From positions 1-64,000 of the forward strand of contig NZ_WQDA01000004.1 of NCBI RefSeq assembly GCF_013032855.1: a DNA stretch of 64,000 bases, given 5' to 3'. Position 1 is the stretch's first letter, and every line of letters starts with the position of its first letter. The translations under genes were made by a program, and so were the position numbers. The notes beneath the pieces are model-generated. The model saw nothing but the letters and a program-made list of their open reading frames with translations, did not search any database and was not told where the DNA came from. Below, in pieces: positions 18,719 to 28,397 of this stretch. This DNA is from Ruegeria arenilitoris. Its GTDB lineage: Bacteria > Pseudomonadota > Alphaproteobacteria > Rhodobacterales > Rhodobacteraceae.

Positions 18719-20341
18719 ATGACGGCTGAGGCCGAACATATGCGTGACCGGGCCGTTTCTCAGGCCGGGTCTGGTCGTCGTCGCGCGGCCCTGTGGCTCT
18801 TGTTTGGGGGGCTGCTGGCCGTGATGTTGGCGGCTCTGTTCGGCCGGATCATGTCGTTTGGTTTGCGTCGGGACGAACTGATGTTCGTGGCACCGGCAGA
18901 ATTGTTGGGCCAATGGCGCCTGTACCAGGACTTCTTCTACAATCACGTTCCGGATTCGGCGTGGTATTTCCGCGGTCTCTATTTGATCACGGGTCAGGAG
19001 GGTCTGCTGGGCTCAGCGCGCCTTGGTGTGTTTCTTGGCTGGATTGCGTTGATCGGCGGTACCGGTTGGGTGACCTGGCGCCTGTCCGGATCGGCTCTGC
19101 TTGCGGCATTCTTCATCATGGTCTTGATGGTTGACGGAACACTTCTGGCCCAGGCCGGAATGGCCGCCAGCAACAACCTGCTACCATTGCCCTTCGTCGT
19201 ATGGGGTGTCGGGGGTTTTCTGCTGGAAACCCAGCGCGACCATCCGCGGCCAGTTGTTTTTGTACTGATTGGAGTCTGCCTGTCGATCGCCGCGGGGATG
19301 AAAGTCAGCGCGGTGGTTTTCATTCCGCCCGTCGCGATTGCCACTTTTCTGATGCCGGGGCATATGGCGTTTGCAGAACGTGTTCGACGGGTGACCCTGC
19401 CGATGCTGGCGGGTGGGCTGCTGGGGGCCTTGCCGCTGTTCTGGTACATGGCCGTTGATCCCGCGGTTTTCATCGCGCATGTCCTCAAGTTCCATACGGG
19501 TCCGCACGTGGCCTACTGGCAGGCCAACGCCGCCTCTGAACCCGATCTGGCTCTGGGCCTTGGGGGCAAAGTTCAGTTGGCCTATTCGGTCTGGTTGGGT
19601 GGAGCGGCACTGGTTTGCCTCTTCGTTGTTGCCTATCTGACAGTTTTGGCCAGATCGGGCGGCATGCTGCTCTCCGAGCTCGGCGCGGTTCTGTTGGTTT
19701 TGGTTCTGATCGCCGTGACAGCCGCGTTCAGCTTTGTACCTTCGCCCGGGTTTCCGCAGTACTACATTCAGCCCTTGGTCATGATCCCTCTGCTGGGCGC
19801 ATTGGTCTTCCGAAAGGTCGGGTCAGAGCAGCGCTCGCAGGTCACCCCGGTCCTTGCGGCCGGTTTCGTTCTGCTGGCAGTGCTTGGCGCGCCGCGCCTC
19901 GTTCCTGGTCTGGCAGCAGTGAGCGATCCCAGCGGCTTCACGACCACCCGAGTGGCGCAGGGTGCCGAGGCTTTGAAGACCGCACTTGCCGAGAGTGCCC
20001 ATCCGGACGGACCCGTAGCGACGATCATGCCGATCTATCCGCTTGAAGCGCAACTGCCGGTCTATCCCGAACTGTCTACTGGCCCCTTTGCCTATCGGAT
20101 CGCGCCTTACACGGAACCTGACTTGGCCGCGAAATACGTGATGGCAGATGCGGCCGGGTTGCAGGCAGTGTTTGATTCCAATCCTCCCTCCGCTTTCCTG
20201 CTGGGATATGATCCGGCTCTTGAGCAGCCATTGTTGCGCTATGCGGAAACAAACGGCTACCAGCCCGTGGAAATTTCGGGATTGGGCAACCGCTACGGGC
20301 AAGGTGTGGTATACTTGAAGCCATCGGGAGCAACGGAATGA
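18719..20341 (+). CDS. Polytopic membrane glycosyltransferase-like protein (GT39-like)
   Basis: 540 residues from ATG 18719, which has GAGAGGG just upstream; an upstream in-frame start at 18578 would add an arginine-rich 47-residue stretch with no matching features. About eleven hydrophobic segments. The first external loop has RRDELMFVAPAELL followed by FYNHVPDSAWYF, an acidic loop as in dolichyl-phosphate-mannose-type GT-C enzymes. The soluble C-terminal part (about 400-540) probably faces the periplasm. It lies between the dehydratase and the CDP-sugar genes. A Wzy-type polymerase role cannot be excluded, and no other clear polymerase was found. Confidence 0.7.
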   Translation: MTAEAEHMRDRAVSQAGSGRRRAALWLLFGGLLAVMLAALFGRIMSFGLRRDELMFVAPAELLGQWRLYQDFFYNHVPDSAWYFRGLYLITGQEGLLGSARLGVFLGWIALIGGTGWVTWRLSGSALLAAFFIMVLMVDGTLLAQAGMAASNNLLPLPFVVWGVGGFLLETQRDHPRPVVFVLIGVCLSIAAGMKVSAVVFIPPVAIATFLMPGHMAFAERVRRVTLPMLAGGLLGALPLFWYMAVDPAVFIAHVLKFHTGPHVAYWQANAASEPDLALGLGGKVQLAYSVWLGGAALVCLFVVAYLTVLARSGGMLLSELGAVLLVLVLIAVTAAFSFVPSPGFPQYYIQPLVMIPLLGALVFRKVGSEQRSQVTPVLAAGFVLLAVLGAPRLVPGLAAVSDPSGFTTTRVAQGAEALKTALAESAHPDGPVATIMPIYPLEAQLPVYPELSTGPFAYRIAPYTEPDLAAKYVMADAAGLQAVFDSNPPSAFLLGYDPALEQPLLRYAETNGYQPVEISGLGNRYGQGVVYLKPSGATE

Positions 20342-20448
20342 GCCCAATTCGATCCGCGGTCTCTGGTGGTCGGTTCGTCAAGCGGCCGGTGTGAGGCCCA
20401 CGCAGACATGCAGATTTTAGTAACAAGTATTTTGAGGGAGTGGCACGA

Positions 20449-21258
20449 ATGAAAACGATACTGCTTGCTGGCGGTCTGGGGTCTCGGCTGGCCGAGGAAA
20501 CAGTCTCGATCCCCAAGCCGATGGTCGAAATCGGCGGCCGGCCGATCATCGCGCGCGTCATGGATATCTACAGCCATTTCGGGCACCGCGATTTCGTCGT
20601 AGCCGCCGGATACAAGGCGCTTTTGCTCAAGCAGTTCTTCGCGAATTACCACCTCATCGCCAACAATATCTCGGTCGCTCTGGATACGGGCGAGCTCAAG
20701 CTGGTGCCTTCGGCGCCCGGCGGTTGGAACGTATCGGTGGTCGATACCGGGGCTCATACCATGACAAGCGGGCGCATCCGGCGTCTGAAGGAATGGCTGG
20801 ATCCGGGCGAAACCTTCATGTGCACCTATTCCGATGGCCTGGGGAACATCGACATCAACGCGCTGATCGATTTTCACAAGTCGCACGGCAAGCTGGCGAC
20901 TGTCACGGCGGTTCAGCCGCCCGCGCGTTTCGGCAACATCGAGTTGAAGGGCGACCGCGTGGACGCGTTCACCGAAAAGGTGCGCCGCCGCGAAACCTGG
21001 ATCAACGGCGGGTATTTCGTGTTCGAGCCGGGGGTCATGGATTACATGGTCGACGATATGGAGCCGCTGGAACAGTCACCGCTGTCTCAGATGGCCCGCG
21101 ACGGTGAACTGATGGCCTATCGCCACGAGGGTTTCTGGCATCCGATGGATACGATCCGTGACCGCAACGCGTTGGGGGCACTTTGCGAGGATGATACCCC
21201 GCCTTGGCTGCAATTTGATGCCAAGCCCTCCTCTGATTACCCCGCCATAGCGATCTGA
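20449..21258 (+). CDS. rfbF: Glucose-1-phosphate cytidylyltransferase
   Basis: 269 residues; ATG at 20449 has GAGGGAG eight bases upstream. The nucleotidyltransferase signature LLAGGLGSRLAEET is at the N-terminus, followed by SIPKPMVEIGGRPI. The later segments CTYSDGLGNIDI and WINGGYFVFEPG are typical of RfbF/DdhA rather than of glucose-1-phosphate uridylyl- or thymidylyltransferases. The enzyme makes CDP-glucose from CTP and glucose 1-phosphate, the first step of CDP-3,6-dideoxyhexose synthesis. rfbG follows after 7 bp. Confidence 0.95.
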   Translation: MKTILLAGGLGSRLAEETVSIPKPMVEIGGRPIIARVMDIYSHFGHRDFVVAAGYKALLLKQFFANYHLIANNISVALDTGELKLVPSAPGGWNVSVVDTGAHTMTSGRIRRLKEWLDPGETFMCTYSDGLGNIDINALIDFHKSHGKLATVTAVQPPARFGNIELKGDRVDAFTEKVRRRETWINGGYFVFEPGVMDYMVDDMEPLEQSPLSQMARDGELMAYRHEGFWHPMDTIRDRNALGALCEDDTPPWLQFDAKPSSDYPAIAI

Positions 21259-21265
21259 GGAACCA

Positions 21266-22393
21266 ATGACTGGTCAGTCCGATCAGATCTTCGGCGGTCA
21301 ATTCACCGGCCGCCGGGTGCTTGTGACAGGGCATAGCGGGTTCAAGGGCGGGTGGATTTCGACCTGGCTGAACCGGCTGGGTGCGCAGGTCACAGGCATT
21401 GCCTTGCCGCCCGAGCCCGGGCCTTCCTTCTATCAGGCGTGCGGACTTGATCGGACCATGGACAGCCGCTTTGCCGATATCCGCGATCCGGCGGCCTTGG
21501 CACGGGCGACCGAGGGTCTGGATCCCGAAGTGGTGTTTCACATGGCTGCGCAACCTCTGGTGCGCAAATCCTACCGCGAACCGGCCGAGACATTTGCGAC
21601 CAATGTCCAAGGTACGGTCAACGTTCTGGAGGCCGTGCGTCGAATGCCATCGCTGAAGGCCGTTGTCGTGATCACCAGCGACAAGTGTTATGACAATCGG
21701 GAATGGCTGTGGGGTTATCGCGAAAACGACCCTTTGGGCGGCAAGGATCCGTACAGTGCCTCCAAGGCGGCAACCGAGCTTGTGGCCCAGTCCTATGCGC
21801 ATTCTTTCTTTTCTGACGCGAATGGCCCTCAGCTTTCGACGGTTCGGGCGGGCAATGTCTTTGGCGGAGGAGACTGGGGCGAAGACCGGTTGATACCGGA
21901 CATCATTCGAGCCTGGCATGATGGCCAGCCGGTGACCATCAGAAACCCGGACAGCGTTCGGCCATGGCAGCATGTGCTGGAGCCGGTCGCAGGGTATTTG
22001 CTGCTGGCCCAGAAGACTCTGAGCGACGGACAGCGTTTTGCCGGGGCATGGAATTTCGGGCCAAACGTTTCGGGCACCGTCAACGTCCGGGATCTGGCGG
22101 ATATGATGTGGCGCGCCTGGGGGGCAGGCGCGCCCGGGTTCCGGTTCCCGGATGAGTCCGCAACGGCGCCCCACGAAGCTGGCATACTTCGGTTGGACAG
22201 CACCAAGGCGCAGACCTGTTTGGGCTGGCGGCCTCGGCTTGAACTGTCTCAAGCCGTTGAACTGACAACCGACTGGTACAAGGCACACGCGGCGGGCGAC
22301 GACATGGGTAAGGTCACCCAATCGCAGATCGCCGCATACCAAGACCTCATGTCCGTCACGGGTTGCGACCAAACCGGGCTGGCCGCGCAGTAG
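21266..22393 (+). CDS. rfbG: CDP-glucose 4,6-dehydratase
   Basis: 375 residues, ATG preceded by GAGGAA. An extended SDR with the RfbG-specific nucleotide-binding motif VTGHSGFKGGW (about 21-31), the substrate Thr/Ser region ITSDKCYDN, and catalytic DPYSASKAATE (YxxxK intact). It converts CDP-glucose to CDP-4-keto-6-deoxyglucose using tightly bound NAD. It is the second gene of the rfbFGH cassette and its length is normal for the family. Confidence 0.95.
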   Translation: MTGQSDQIFGGQFTGRRVLVTGHSGFKGGWISTWLNRLGAQVTGIALPPEPGPSFYQACGLDRTMDSRFADIRDPAALARATEGLDPEVVFHMAAQPLVRKSYREPAETFATNVQGTVNVLEAVRRMPSLKAVVVITSDKCYDNREWLWGYRENDPLGGKDPYSASKAATELVAQSYAHSFFSDANGPQLSTVRAGNVFGGGDWGEDRLIPDIIRAWHDGQPVTIRNPDSVRPWQHVLEPVAGYLLLAQKTLSDGQRFAGAWNFGPNVSGTVNVRDLADMMWRAWGAGAPGFRFPDESATAPHEAGILRLDSTKAQTCLGWRPRLELSQAVELTTDWYKAHAAGDDMGKVTQSQIAAYQDLMSVTGCDQTGLAAQ

Positions 22394-22412
22394 ATTTTCA
22401 GGAGATTATTTG

Positions 22413-23627
22413 ATGAGAGTGAATTACGGACAGACAGTCCACGGCCAGGAAGAGATCGACGCCGTCGTCGAGGTTCTGAAAACATCCACCCAAATGGGAC
22501 CCAAAGTCCGGGAGATGCAGCAGAAAGTTGCCGCGCTGTTTTCGAAGGCACATGGGATCATGGTCAATTCCGGGTCCTCGGCGAACTATCTGGCCGTCGA
22601 AATCCTGGATCTTCCCAAAGGATCCGAGGTGATCACCCCGGCTCTAACCTTTGCCACCACGGTCGCTCCGCTGGTTCGGCAAGGGCTTGTGCCCGCATTC
22701 GTTGATGCGGCCGAGGGAACCTACAACATAGATGTCGAACAGATCGAGCGGATGATTTCGCCCAAGACCTCGGCGATGATGATCCCCTCGTTGATTGGCA
22801 ACCTCCCGGACTGGCGTCGGATCCGGGAACTGGCCGACGCACATGGCCTGAAGGTCATCGAAGACAGCGCCGACACATTGGGTGCCACGATCGACGGTAC
22901 CAGCACGGGCGTCTGGTCGGATGTTTCGACCACCAGCTTCTACGGCAGCCATGTCATCAACGGCGCAGGAAATGGCGGAATGCTGTGCGTCAATGATGAC
23001 GAGTTGGCACGCAAGGCATTGCTGATGCGGTCGTGGGGCCGCAGCTCGTCGCTGTTCGTCGAGTCCGAGGCCATCGAGAACCGCTTCAACGTTCAGCTGG
23101 ATGGGATCGAATATGATGCCAAGTTCCTGTTTGAGGCGCTCGGCTACAATCTTGAACCGTCCGAGATCAGCGCCGCTTTCGGCCTGGTGCAGCTGGGCAA
23201 GCTTGAGAACAACATTCGGGTCCGCGAGGAAGCCTTTGCAGCCCATCGCGCGTTCTTTGCGCAATATGAGGAATGGTTCATTCTGCCCGAACAGCTGCCG
23301 GGCGCACGCACCGGATGGCTGGCGTTCCCGCTGACTCTGCGAGAAGGCGCTCCATTTACCCGTCGCGAGATGCAGATTTTCCTGGAGAAGGCGGACATCC
23401 AGACCCGGCCGGTCTTTACCGGCAACATTTTGCGCCAGCCGGCCATGAAAGATGTTGAGTATCGTGCGGATACCGCAGGTTATCCCGTGTCCGATGCCGT
23501 GATGCGCGGCGGCATACTGTTGGCATGCCATCACGGGCTGACTCAGGCTCATATCGACTATATGCATGAAAAGACGCAGGAATTCCTCAAGCCGTATATG
23601 ACCGGGATGCCGCGCAAGGCGTCTTGA
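22413..23627 (+). CDS. rfbH: RfbH/ColD-like PLP sugar 3-dehydratase lacking the Fe-S cysteines
   Basis: 404 residues; ATG at 22413, eight bases after AGGAG. A DegT-fold enzyme where the Schiff-base lysine is replaced by His180 in SFYGSHVING, the hallmark of the 3-deoxygenating members RfbH (E1) and ColD. In classical E1 enzymes a [2Fe-2S] cluster is held by cysteines just after a WGRDC motif. Here that segment reads WGRSSSLFVES (208-218) and no cysteine occurs between residue 195 and the C-terminal region. No E3-type ferredoxin reductase gene is nearby. It may therefore deoxygenate CDP-4-keto-6-deoxyglucose by ColD-like chemistry, or act on a different substrate. The gene symbol is by position and overall similarity. 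Confidence 0.82.
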   Translation: MRVNYGQTVHGQEEIDAVVEVLKTSTQMGPKVREMQQKVAALFSKAHGIMVNSGSSANYLAVEILDLPKGSEVITPALTFATTVAPLVRQGLVPAFVDAAEGTYNIDVEQIERMISPKTSAMMIPSLIGNLPDWRRIRELADAHGLKVIEDSADTLGATIDGTSTGVWSDVSTTSFYGSHVINGAGNGGMLCVNDDELARKALLMRSWGRSSSLFVESEAIENRFNVQLDGIEYDAKFLFEALGYNLEPSEISAAFGLVQLGKLENNIRVREEAFAAHRAFFAQYEEWFILPEQLPGARTGWLAFPLTLREGAPFTRREMQIFLEKADIQTRPVFTGNILRQPAMKDVEYRADTAGYPVSDAVMRGGILLACHHGLTQAHIDYMHEKTQEFLKPYMTGMPRKAS

Positions 23628-23842
23628 TCCGAGGTCTTCCAGTGGCCGCTTTCCGTCTGCGGTTGGTGGGTGCGGAGTGATCGGTGTTGGCGCAACTATC
23701 CCAATGGTCCCAAATTCCATAGTATCGAAGGGACCGGCCAGGGCGCAGGAATGAAACTGATGACAACTGATCATGATACGGGTGACCCGCAAAGCGCGGT
23801 TTTCACCAATCCGGCCCAGAACATGGCCGGCGGCGGTTTGTC

Positions 23843-24796
23843 ATGACGAGGCGCGTTCTGATCACCGGGGCCGGAGGGTTCATCGGACAGCATCTGCTCC
23901 GAGCCTGTATGGACAGAGGGGATCAGGTCGTGGCCGTGGTCCGACCCGGATTCCTCTCTGATGGAATGCCCGATGTGGAATTGCAGCGTGTCGACCTGAG
24001 CGACAGGGATGCTTTGCGCCGCGTGTTTGACACGTCCCGGCCAGAGGTTGTGTTTCATGCGGCGGCAAACACCCGGGCTGTAGCGCGGCCCGGCCTCAAA
24101 GATGCCGAAGCCAGCGTGAGCGACAATCTTGTGCCATTGATGGCTGTGTTGGGCGCCGCTGCGACCTGCGACGCACCGCCGGATGTATTCATCCGTCTTG
24201 GAACCATTGCCGAATACGGTGAGGTTCCTTCTCCCTACACTGAAACCCAATGCGAAATGCCGCGCGACAGCTATGGGGCATCTATGCTGGCAGGGACCAA
24301 GTACTTGACCATGCTTCGGCCGCGCCTGCCATTCACGGCTATGACGGCACGGCTTTCGCTGACTTATGGTCCGGGTCAGACCGGGCCCCAGTTGGTCCCG
24401 TATCTGATCCGCACGTTGCTGAACGGGGATGCCGCGCGCATCGGACGCCCCGATGATATCCGGGATTTTCTGCATGTCGGCGATGCCGTGCGTGCCCTTC
24501 TGATGTTGGCCGATGCACGGCGGGTTGACGTTCCGGTGGTGAATGTCAGTACCGGAGTGGCTACTCGAGTCCGTGACGCGGCCGCGATCCTGGCTGAGCT
24601 GACCGGTTCCGGACCCGGTCAGCTCGACTATGCCGACCCGCCAAGTGAGCCGATGCACCTGGTCAACGATCCCGGACTTATCCATTCCCTTTATCCCTGG
24701 ACCGCGCGGATCGGCGTGGAGGACGGTCTGCGGGATACAGTCGATTGGGCCATCTCTTTGGATGCGCAGAAGAACATGGCAGGACAAAACGCATGA
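23843..24796 (+). CDS. Extended SDR, putative CDP-3,6-dideoxyhexose reductase/epimerase with altered YxxxK
   Basis: 317 residues. NAD(P)-binding ITGAGGFIG (7-15) and catalytic threonine region LGTIAEYG are normal. The active-site motif that should read YxxxK is YGASM (Tyr144, Met148); the codon is ATG, one base away from AAG. Position after the rfbFGH genes suggests the final keto-reductase (paratose or abequose synthase type) or an epimerase of the dideoxyhexose branch. A 215-bp gap separates it from the rfbH-like gene, while the next gene overlaps its stop by 4 bp. Activity is doubtful unless another residue replaces the lysine. Confidence 0.8.
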   Translation: MTRRVLITGAGGFIGQHLLRACMDRGDQVVAVVRPGFLSDGMPDVELQRVDLSDRDALRRVFDTSRPEVVFHAAANTRAVARPGLKDAEASVSDNLVPLMAVLGAAATCDAPPDVFIRLGTIAEYGEVPSPYTETQCEMPRDSYGASMLAGTKYLTMLRPRLPFTAMTARLSLTYGPGQTGPQLVPYLIRTLLNGDAARIGRPDDIRDFLHVGDAVRALLMLADARRVDVPVVNVSTGVATRVRDAAAILAELTGSGPGQLDYADPPSEPMHLVNDPGLIHSLYPWTARIGVEDGLRDTVDWAISLDAQKNMAGQNA

Positions 24797-25794
24797 CGGT
24801 CATTTCCATTCTGATCCCCGCCTACAACGAGGAAGACAACGTCCGTATGGCCTATGATCGCGTGCTGGCGGTGTTCGACAAACTGGATGGGTACGAGCCT
24901 GAAATCATCTTCACCGACAACCATTCCGAGGATCGGACGTTTGAAATCCTGTCCGAAATCGCGGGGGAGGATCCTCGGGTCCGTGTGATCCGCTTTGCGC
25001 GGAACATGGGGTACCAGGCTTCGGTTCTGACAGCATACAGGTCGGCGACCGGGGCCTGCGCGGTGCAGCTCGATTGCGATATGCAGGACCCGCCCGAGTT
25101 GATCCCTCAGATGTTGGATCTGTGGCGGCAGGGGAATCATGTCGTCTATGGTATTCGCCGCAGCCTGCCCGATGGCCCTGTCGTTGCCGCTGCACGGCGG
25201 GGGTTCTATGCACTGATCGACTTGATCAGCAACGATAATCTGCCGCGAAACGCGGGTGAGTTTCGTCTGACTGACAGGCGGATATTGGACGAATTGCGCC
25301 GGGTTGATGACCGCTCGCCCTATGTTCGTGGACTGATCAGCGGCATGGGGTTTTCGCAGGTCGGATTCGAATATGATCGCGCGGCCCGGACAGCGGGTGA
25401 ATCCAAGTTTCCGGTCCGGGCGATGTTGGCGCTGGCTGTGGACGGGTTGATCAACCATTCCCTGCTCCCGCTGCGGCTGGCTTCGCTGATCAGCCTTACA
25501 GTAGGGCTGTCGATGTTCCTGTTGATGATCGGCTACCTTGTCGGCAAGCTGTTCTTTGGCCAGGATTGGCCCGCAGGTTTTGCAACCACGACAATCCTGC
25601 TGCTCTTGTCGATGACCCTGAATGCGATGTTCCTTGGCATCCTTGGGGAATATGTCGGCCGGATTTTTCTGCAGGCCAAAAACCTTAACCAGCCCGTGGT
25701 CGAAACCGAGTTGAATGGCCCGGTGGAACAACTGAAAACGTCGGGGAAACAGAACCGTGCCGACAGCACGCAAATGGTGGAGCGGGCGCAGTGA
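24793..25794 (+). CDS. GT2 glycosyltransferase, GtrB/polyprenyl-phosphate sugar synthase type
   Basis: 333 residues from the ATG at 24793 that overlaps the previous stop (ATGA). The GT-A domain starts SILIPAYNEEDNV and has the acidic metal motif QLDCDMQDPPEL. Two membrane helices near the C-terminus (about 225-290) match GtrB and DPM1-like enzymes that load a sugar onto undecaprenyl phosphate. The GtrA-like flippase candidate at 2850-3290 would be its natural partner. It is translationally coupled to the genes on both sides. Confidence 0.9.
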   Translation: MTVISILIPAYNEEDNVRMAYDRVLAVFDKLDGYEPEIIFTDNHSEDRTFEILSEIAGEDPRVRVIRFARNMGYQASVLTAYRSATGACAVQLDCDMQDPPELIPQMLDLWRQGNHVVYGIRRSLPDGPVVAAARRGFYALIDLISNDNLPRNAGEFRLTDRRILDELRRVDDRSPYVRGLISGMGFSQVGFEYDRAARTAGESKFPVRAMLALAVDGLINHSLLPLRLASLISLTVGLSMFLLMIGYLVGKLFFGQDWPAGFATTTILLLLSMTLNAMFLGILGEYVGRIFLQAKNLNQPVVETELNGPVEQLKTSGKQNRADSTQMVERAQ

Positions 25795-26924
25795 AGATAC
25801 TGATCGTTCAGGGTGGGTTCGGAGCTGGCGGTGCCGAAAAGATTGTCTCGGTTCTTGCAGCCCATCGGATCGGCCTTGGCGATCAGGTCTCGGTTGCGGG
25901 CATGACCATGCCCGAGGACGGGTCGTATTTTTCTTTCCCTGACGGCGTCAGCCTGCTGGTAGCCGAAGGCGGAAACGACGGGTTAAGGGGGCTGAAACAG
26001 CTGGCCCGCCTGCGCCGGATTCGTCGCTTCATCCGGGACGAGAACCCCGACGTGGTGGTATCCTTTCTGACTAAAATCAATGTCCTGACGCTCGCTGCAG
26101 CTCTGGGGCGGGATGTTCCGGTGATCGTTTCAGAGCGGAACAACCCGATCGTGCAAAACGCCAACCCTGTCTGGCGCCACGCTCAAAACATCCTTGGACA
26201 TCGAGCCAGCACCGTGGTCATGCAGACTGAGCGGGTGCGCCAGGACCTGCCGCCATCATTGCGGAGCAAGGCGCGGGTCATTCCAAATCCCTGTGCGCCA
26301 ATCGATGGTGCAGCCACGCTCCTTGGCTCGGGTGGCAATCGGCTGGTCGCGGTGGGGCGGTTGGATCCGCAAAAGGGGTTCGATCTGTTGATCGACGCAA
26401 TGTCGGAAATCATCCAGAACAACCCGGACGCGCGCCTGACGATTTTCGGGGAAGGCCCGGAACGTGCCGCGCTCGAGGCGCAGAGGGACCGGTTGGGTCT
26501 GCAGGACGTCATCTCCCTGCCGGGCGCAAGCGACACACCCGGAGCGTGGATGGATGGCGCAGACATACTGGTGTTTTCCTCCCGCTTCGAGGGGTTTCCC
26601 AATGTGGTGGCAGAGGCGACCGTCGCAGGCTTGCCGGTTGTGTCTTTTGATTGCCCCTACGGACCACGAGAATTGATCCGACACGGTGAGAATGGATTGC
26701 TTGTTGCGCCTGAAGACACGGAGGAACTGGCCCGCGCAGTGCTGCAGTTGAGCGACGATCCGGAATTGCTGGACAAGATGCGTCAAGGATACCAACACAA
26801 CAGGGACTGGCTGGCTCCCGGCAGTATTCTTGAGAAATGGGACCGGATCATTGCCGATGCCGTTCATCGCAGGGTTGGAGCGGGGGTCGAACATGGCCAT
26901 AGCAGCTGCCGCCGGGAGAGTTGA
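25791..26924 (+). CDS. GT4-family glycosyltransferase
   Basis: 377 residues with a GTG start overlapping the previous stop (GTGA). The N-terminal loop GGFGAGGAEK and the C-terminal donor half AVGRLDPQKGFDLL and FSSRFEGFPNVVAEA follow the GT-B retaining pattern (WaaG/PimA-like). It probably extends the lipid-linked repeat unit on the cytoplasmic face. The C-terminal 20 residues are polar and variable. Confidence 0.9.
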   Translation: MKILIVQGGFGAGGAEKIVSVLAAHRIGLGDQVSVAGMTMPEDGSYFSFPDGVSLLVAEGGNDGLRGLKQLARLRRIRRFIRDENPDVVVSFLTKINVLTLAAALGRDVPVIVSERNNPIVQNANPVWRHAQNILGHRASTVVMQTERVRQDLPPSLRSKARVIPNPCAPIDGAATLLGSGGNRLVAVGRLDPQKGFDLLIDAMSEIIQNNPDARLTIFGEGPERAALEAQRDRLGLQDVISLPGASDTPGAWMDGADILVFSSRFEGFPNVVAEATVAGLPVVSFDCPYGPRELIRHGENGLLVAPEDTEELARAVLQLSDDPELLDKMRQGYQHNRDWLAPGSILEKWDRIIADAVHRRVGAGVEHGHSSCRRES

Positions 26925-26972
26925 ACCAAACCAGGCGGGCCGCAGCGCCTGCTCTGCCATCAGGAGTTGGCA

Positions 26973-28169
26973 TTGTTGCAAAAGTTGAAACCGCAGGTCT
27001 CCCTCCCCACGCGGGCGCGACCACGGATCGTGGTTGTCGCCAATCTGACTGCGTCTTTGCTGAATTTTCGCTATGACCTGCTGAAGGAGTTGTCGGAGCG
27101 GGCTGAGGTCGTCGCCTGCGGTCCCGAGCGCCATGAAGCGACGGAAACTGCGCTAGCAGAAATCGGTGTGGAGTTCGTGCAGTTTCCGCTGTCACGTGCC
27201 GGGATGAACCCGGTTGAGGACATGCGCACGCTGCGTGCTCTTGTGCGCGTTTTCAAGGAATTCAAACCCGACATTGTCTTTGCCTACACCATGAAGCCAA
27301 TCATCTATGGTTGCCTGGCTGCAAAATGGGCGGGAGTGGACCGGATCTATGCCATGAACACCGGGTTGGGCTATGTCTACAGCACCCATGGCCTGACTTT
27401 TCGGAGGCGTGCGGTTCGCGCTGTGTCATCGGTTCTGTATCGTATTGCGCTGAAAGGTGTGGACGAGGTGCTGGTCTACAACCGCGCAGATGCCGAAGAG
27501 TTCCGAGAAAGGCGCCTTGTTGCACCAGATGCCAAGCTCAGCATCGTGCCCGGGTCTGGTGTAAATCTGGATCGCTACGGATTTACCGATCCGCCAGCTG
27601 GGCCGCCTGTATTTCTGATGATCTCGCGCCTGCTGCGCGAGAAGGGCGTGTTTGATTTCGTTCAGGCTGCCCGTTTACTGAAAGAAACGCACCCCCAAGC
27701 AAGATGCCAATTGCTTGGTCCGATGGACGCCAACCCGGATTCCATCGGCCAACGCGAGATCGACGAATGGACGCGCGAAGGCGTGATCGAATACTTGGGA
27801 GAAACTTCGGACGTCCGGCCCTATTTGGCAGCGTGTTCGGTCTTCGTGCTGCCGTCGGCCTACCGCGAGGGGATACCGCGCACGATCCTCGAGGCGATGT
27901 CGTCGGGGCGGGCTATCATCACGTCGGATGCGCCGGGTTGCGCTGATCCGGTCATCAGCGGCGAGACTGGTTACGTCGTGCCGGTCCGGAACCCCGAGGC
28001 CCTGAGCCGCGCCATGGCCTCGTTTGTCGAGAGTCCTGATCTGGTGGAACGAATGGGTCAGGCATCGCGGAAACGTGCCGAGGATTCGTTCGATGTCCGT
28101 CGGATCAATGCGATCCTTCTCGGCAAGATGGGATTTTCGACCAAAACCCGGGATGATGAGGCAAATTGA
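26973..28169 (+). CDS. GT4-family glycosyltransferase
   Basis: 398 residues. Start taken as the TTG at 26973, six bases after GGAG; TTG at 26976 is equally possible and no ATG is available. The N-terminal domain (VVVANLTASLLNFRYDLL, then FAYTMKPIIYGCLAAK) resembles the group of CapM/PglA-type enzymes. The C-terminal half has MISRLLREKGVFDF and SAYREGIPRTILEAMSSGR. It is the last gene of its run and is followed by a strong bidirectional terminator. Confidence 0.88.
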   Translation: MLQKLKPQVSLPTRARPRIVVVANLTASLLNFRYDLLKELSERAEVVACGPERHEATETALAEIGVEFVQFPLSRAGMNPVEDMRTLRALVRVFKEFKPDIVFAYTMKPIIYGCLAAKWAGVDRIYAMNTGLGYVYSTHGLTFRRRAVRAVSSVLYRIALKGVDEVLVYNRADAEEFRERRLVAPDAKLSIVPGSGVNLDRYGFTDPPAGPPVFLMISRLLREKGVFDFVQAARLLKETHPQARCQLLGPMDANPDSIGQREIDEWTREGVIEYLGETSDVRPYLAACSVFVLPSAYREGIPRTILEAMSSGRAIITSDAPGCADPVISGETGYVVPVRNPEALSRAMASFVESPDLVERMGQASRKRAEDSFDVRRINAILLGKMGFSTKTRDDEAN

Positions 28170-28340
28170 GGGGTGGTGGCTCCGCCAAGCTTTTGTTATT
28201 TAATGATAAACGGGAATATTTGAAAGAATTTGCATAAACTACGGGAAACCCCTAATTCCCAGGCCGCCTGAGACTGGCTAACCTTATTTTAACAACGAAA
28301 TTCGACCGGTGGGGCCGTTGGCCCGACCACTCACTCGACA

Positions 28341-28380
28341 AATGACCAGCATATGGGGTGCTGGTCATTATGTTTTTTGG
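28341..28380. terminator. Bidirectional terminator
   Basis: AATGACCAGCA (28341-28351) pairs perfectly over 11 bp with TGCTGGTCATT (28359-28369), loop of 7, followed by a T run (28373-28378) on the plus strand. It sits between the convergent GT4 and sulfotransferase genes. In the minus direction no comparable T run is adjacent, so it serves the plus-strand operon best. Confidence 0.88.
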
Positions 28381-28397
28381 GGGCAGAAAAGCGCAGT

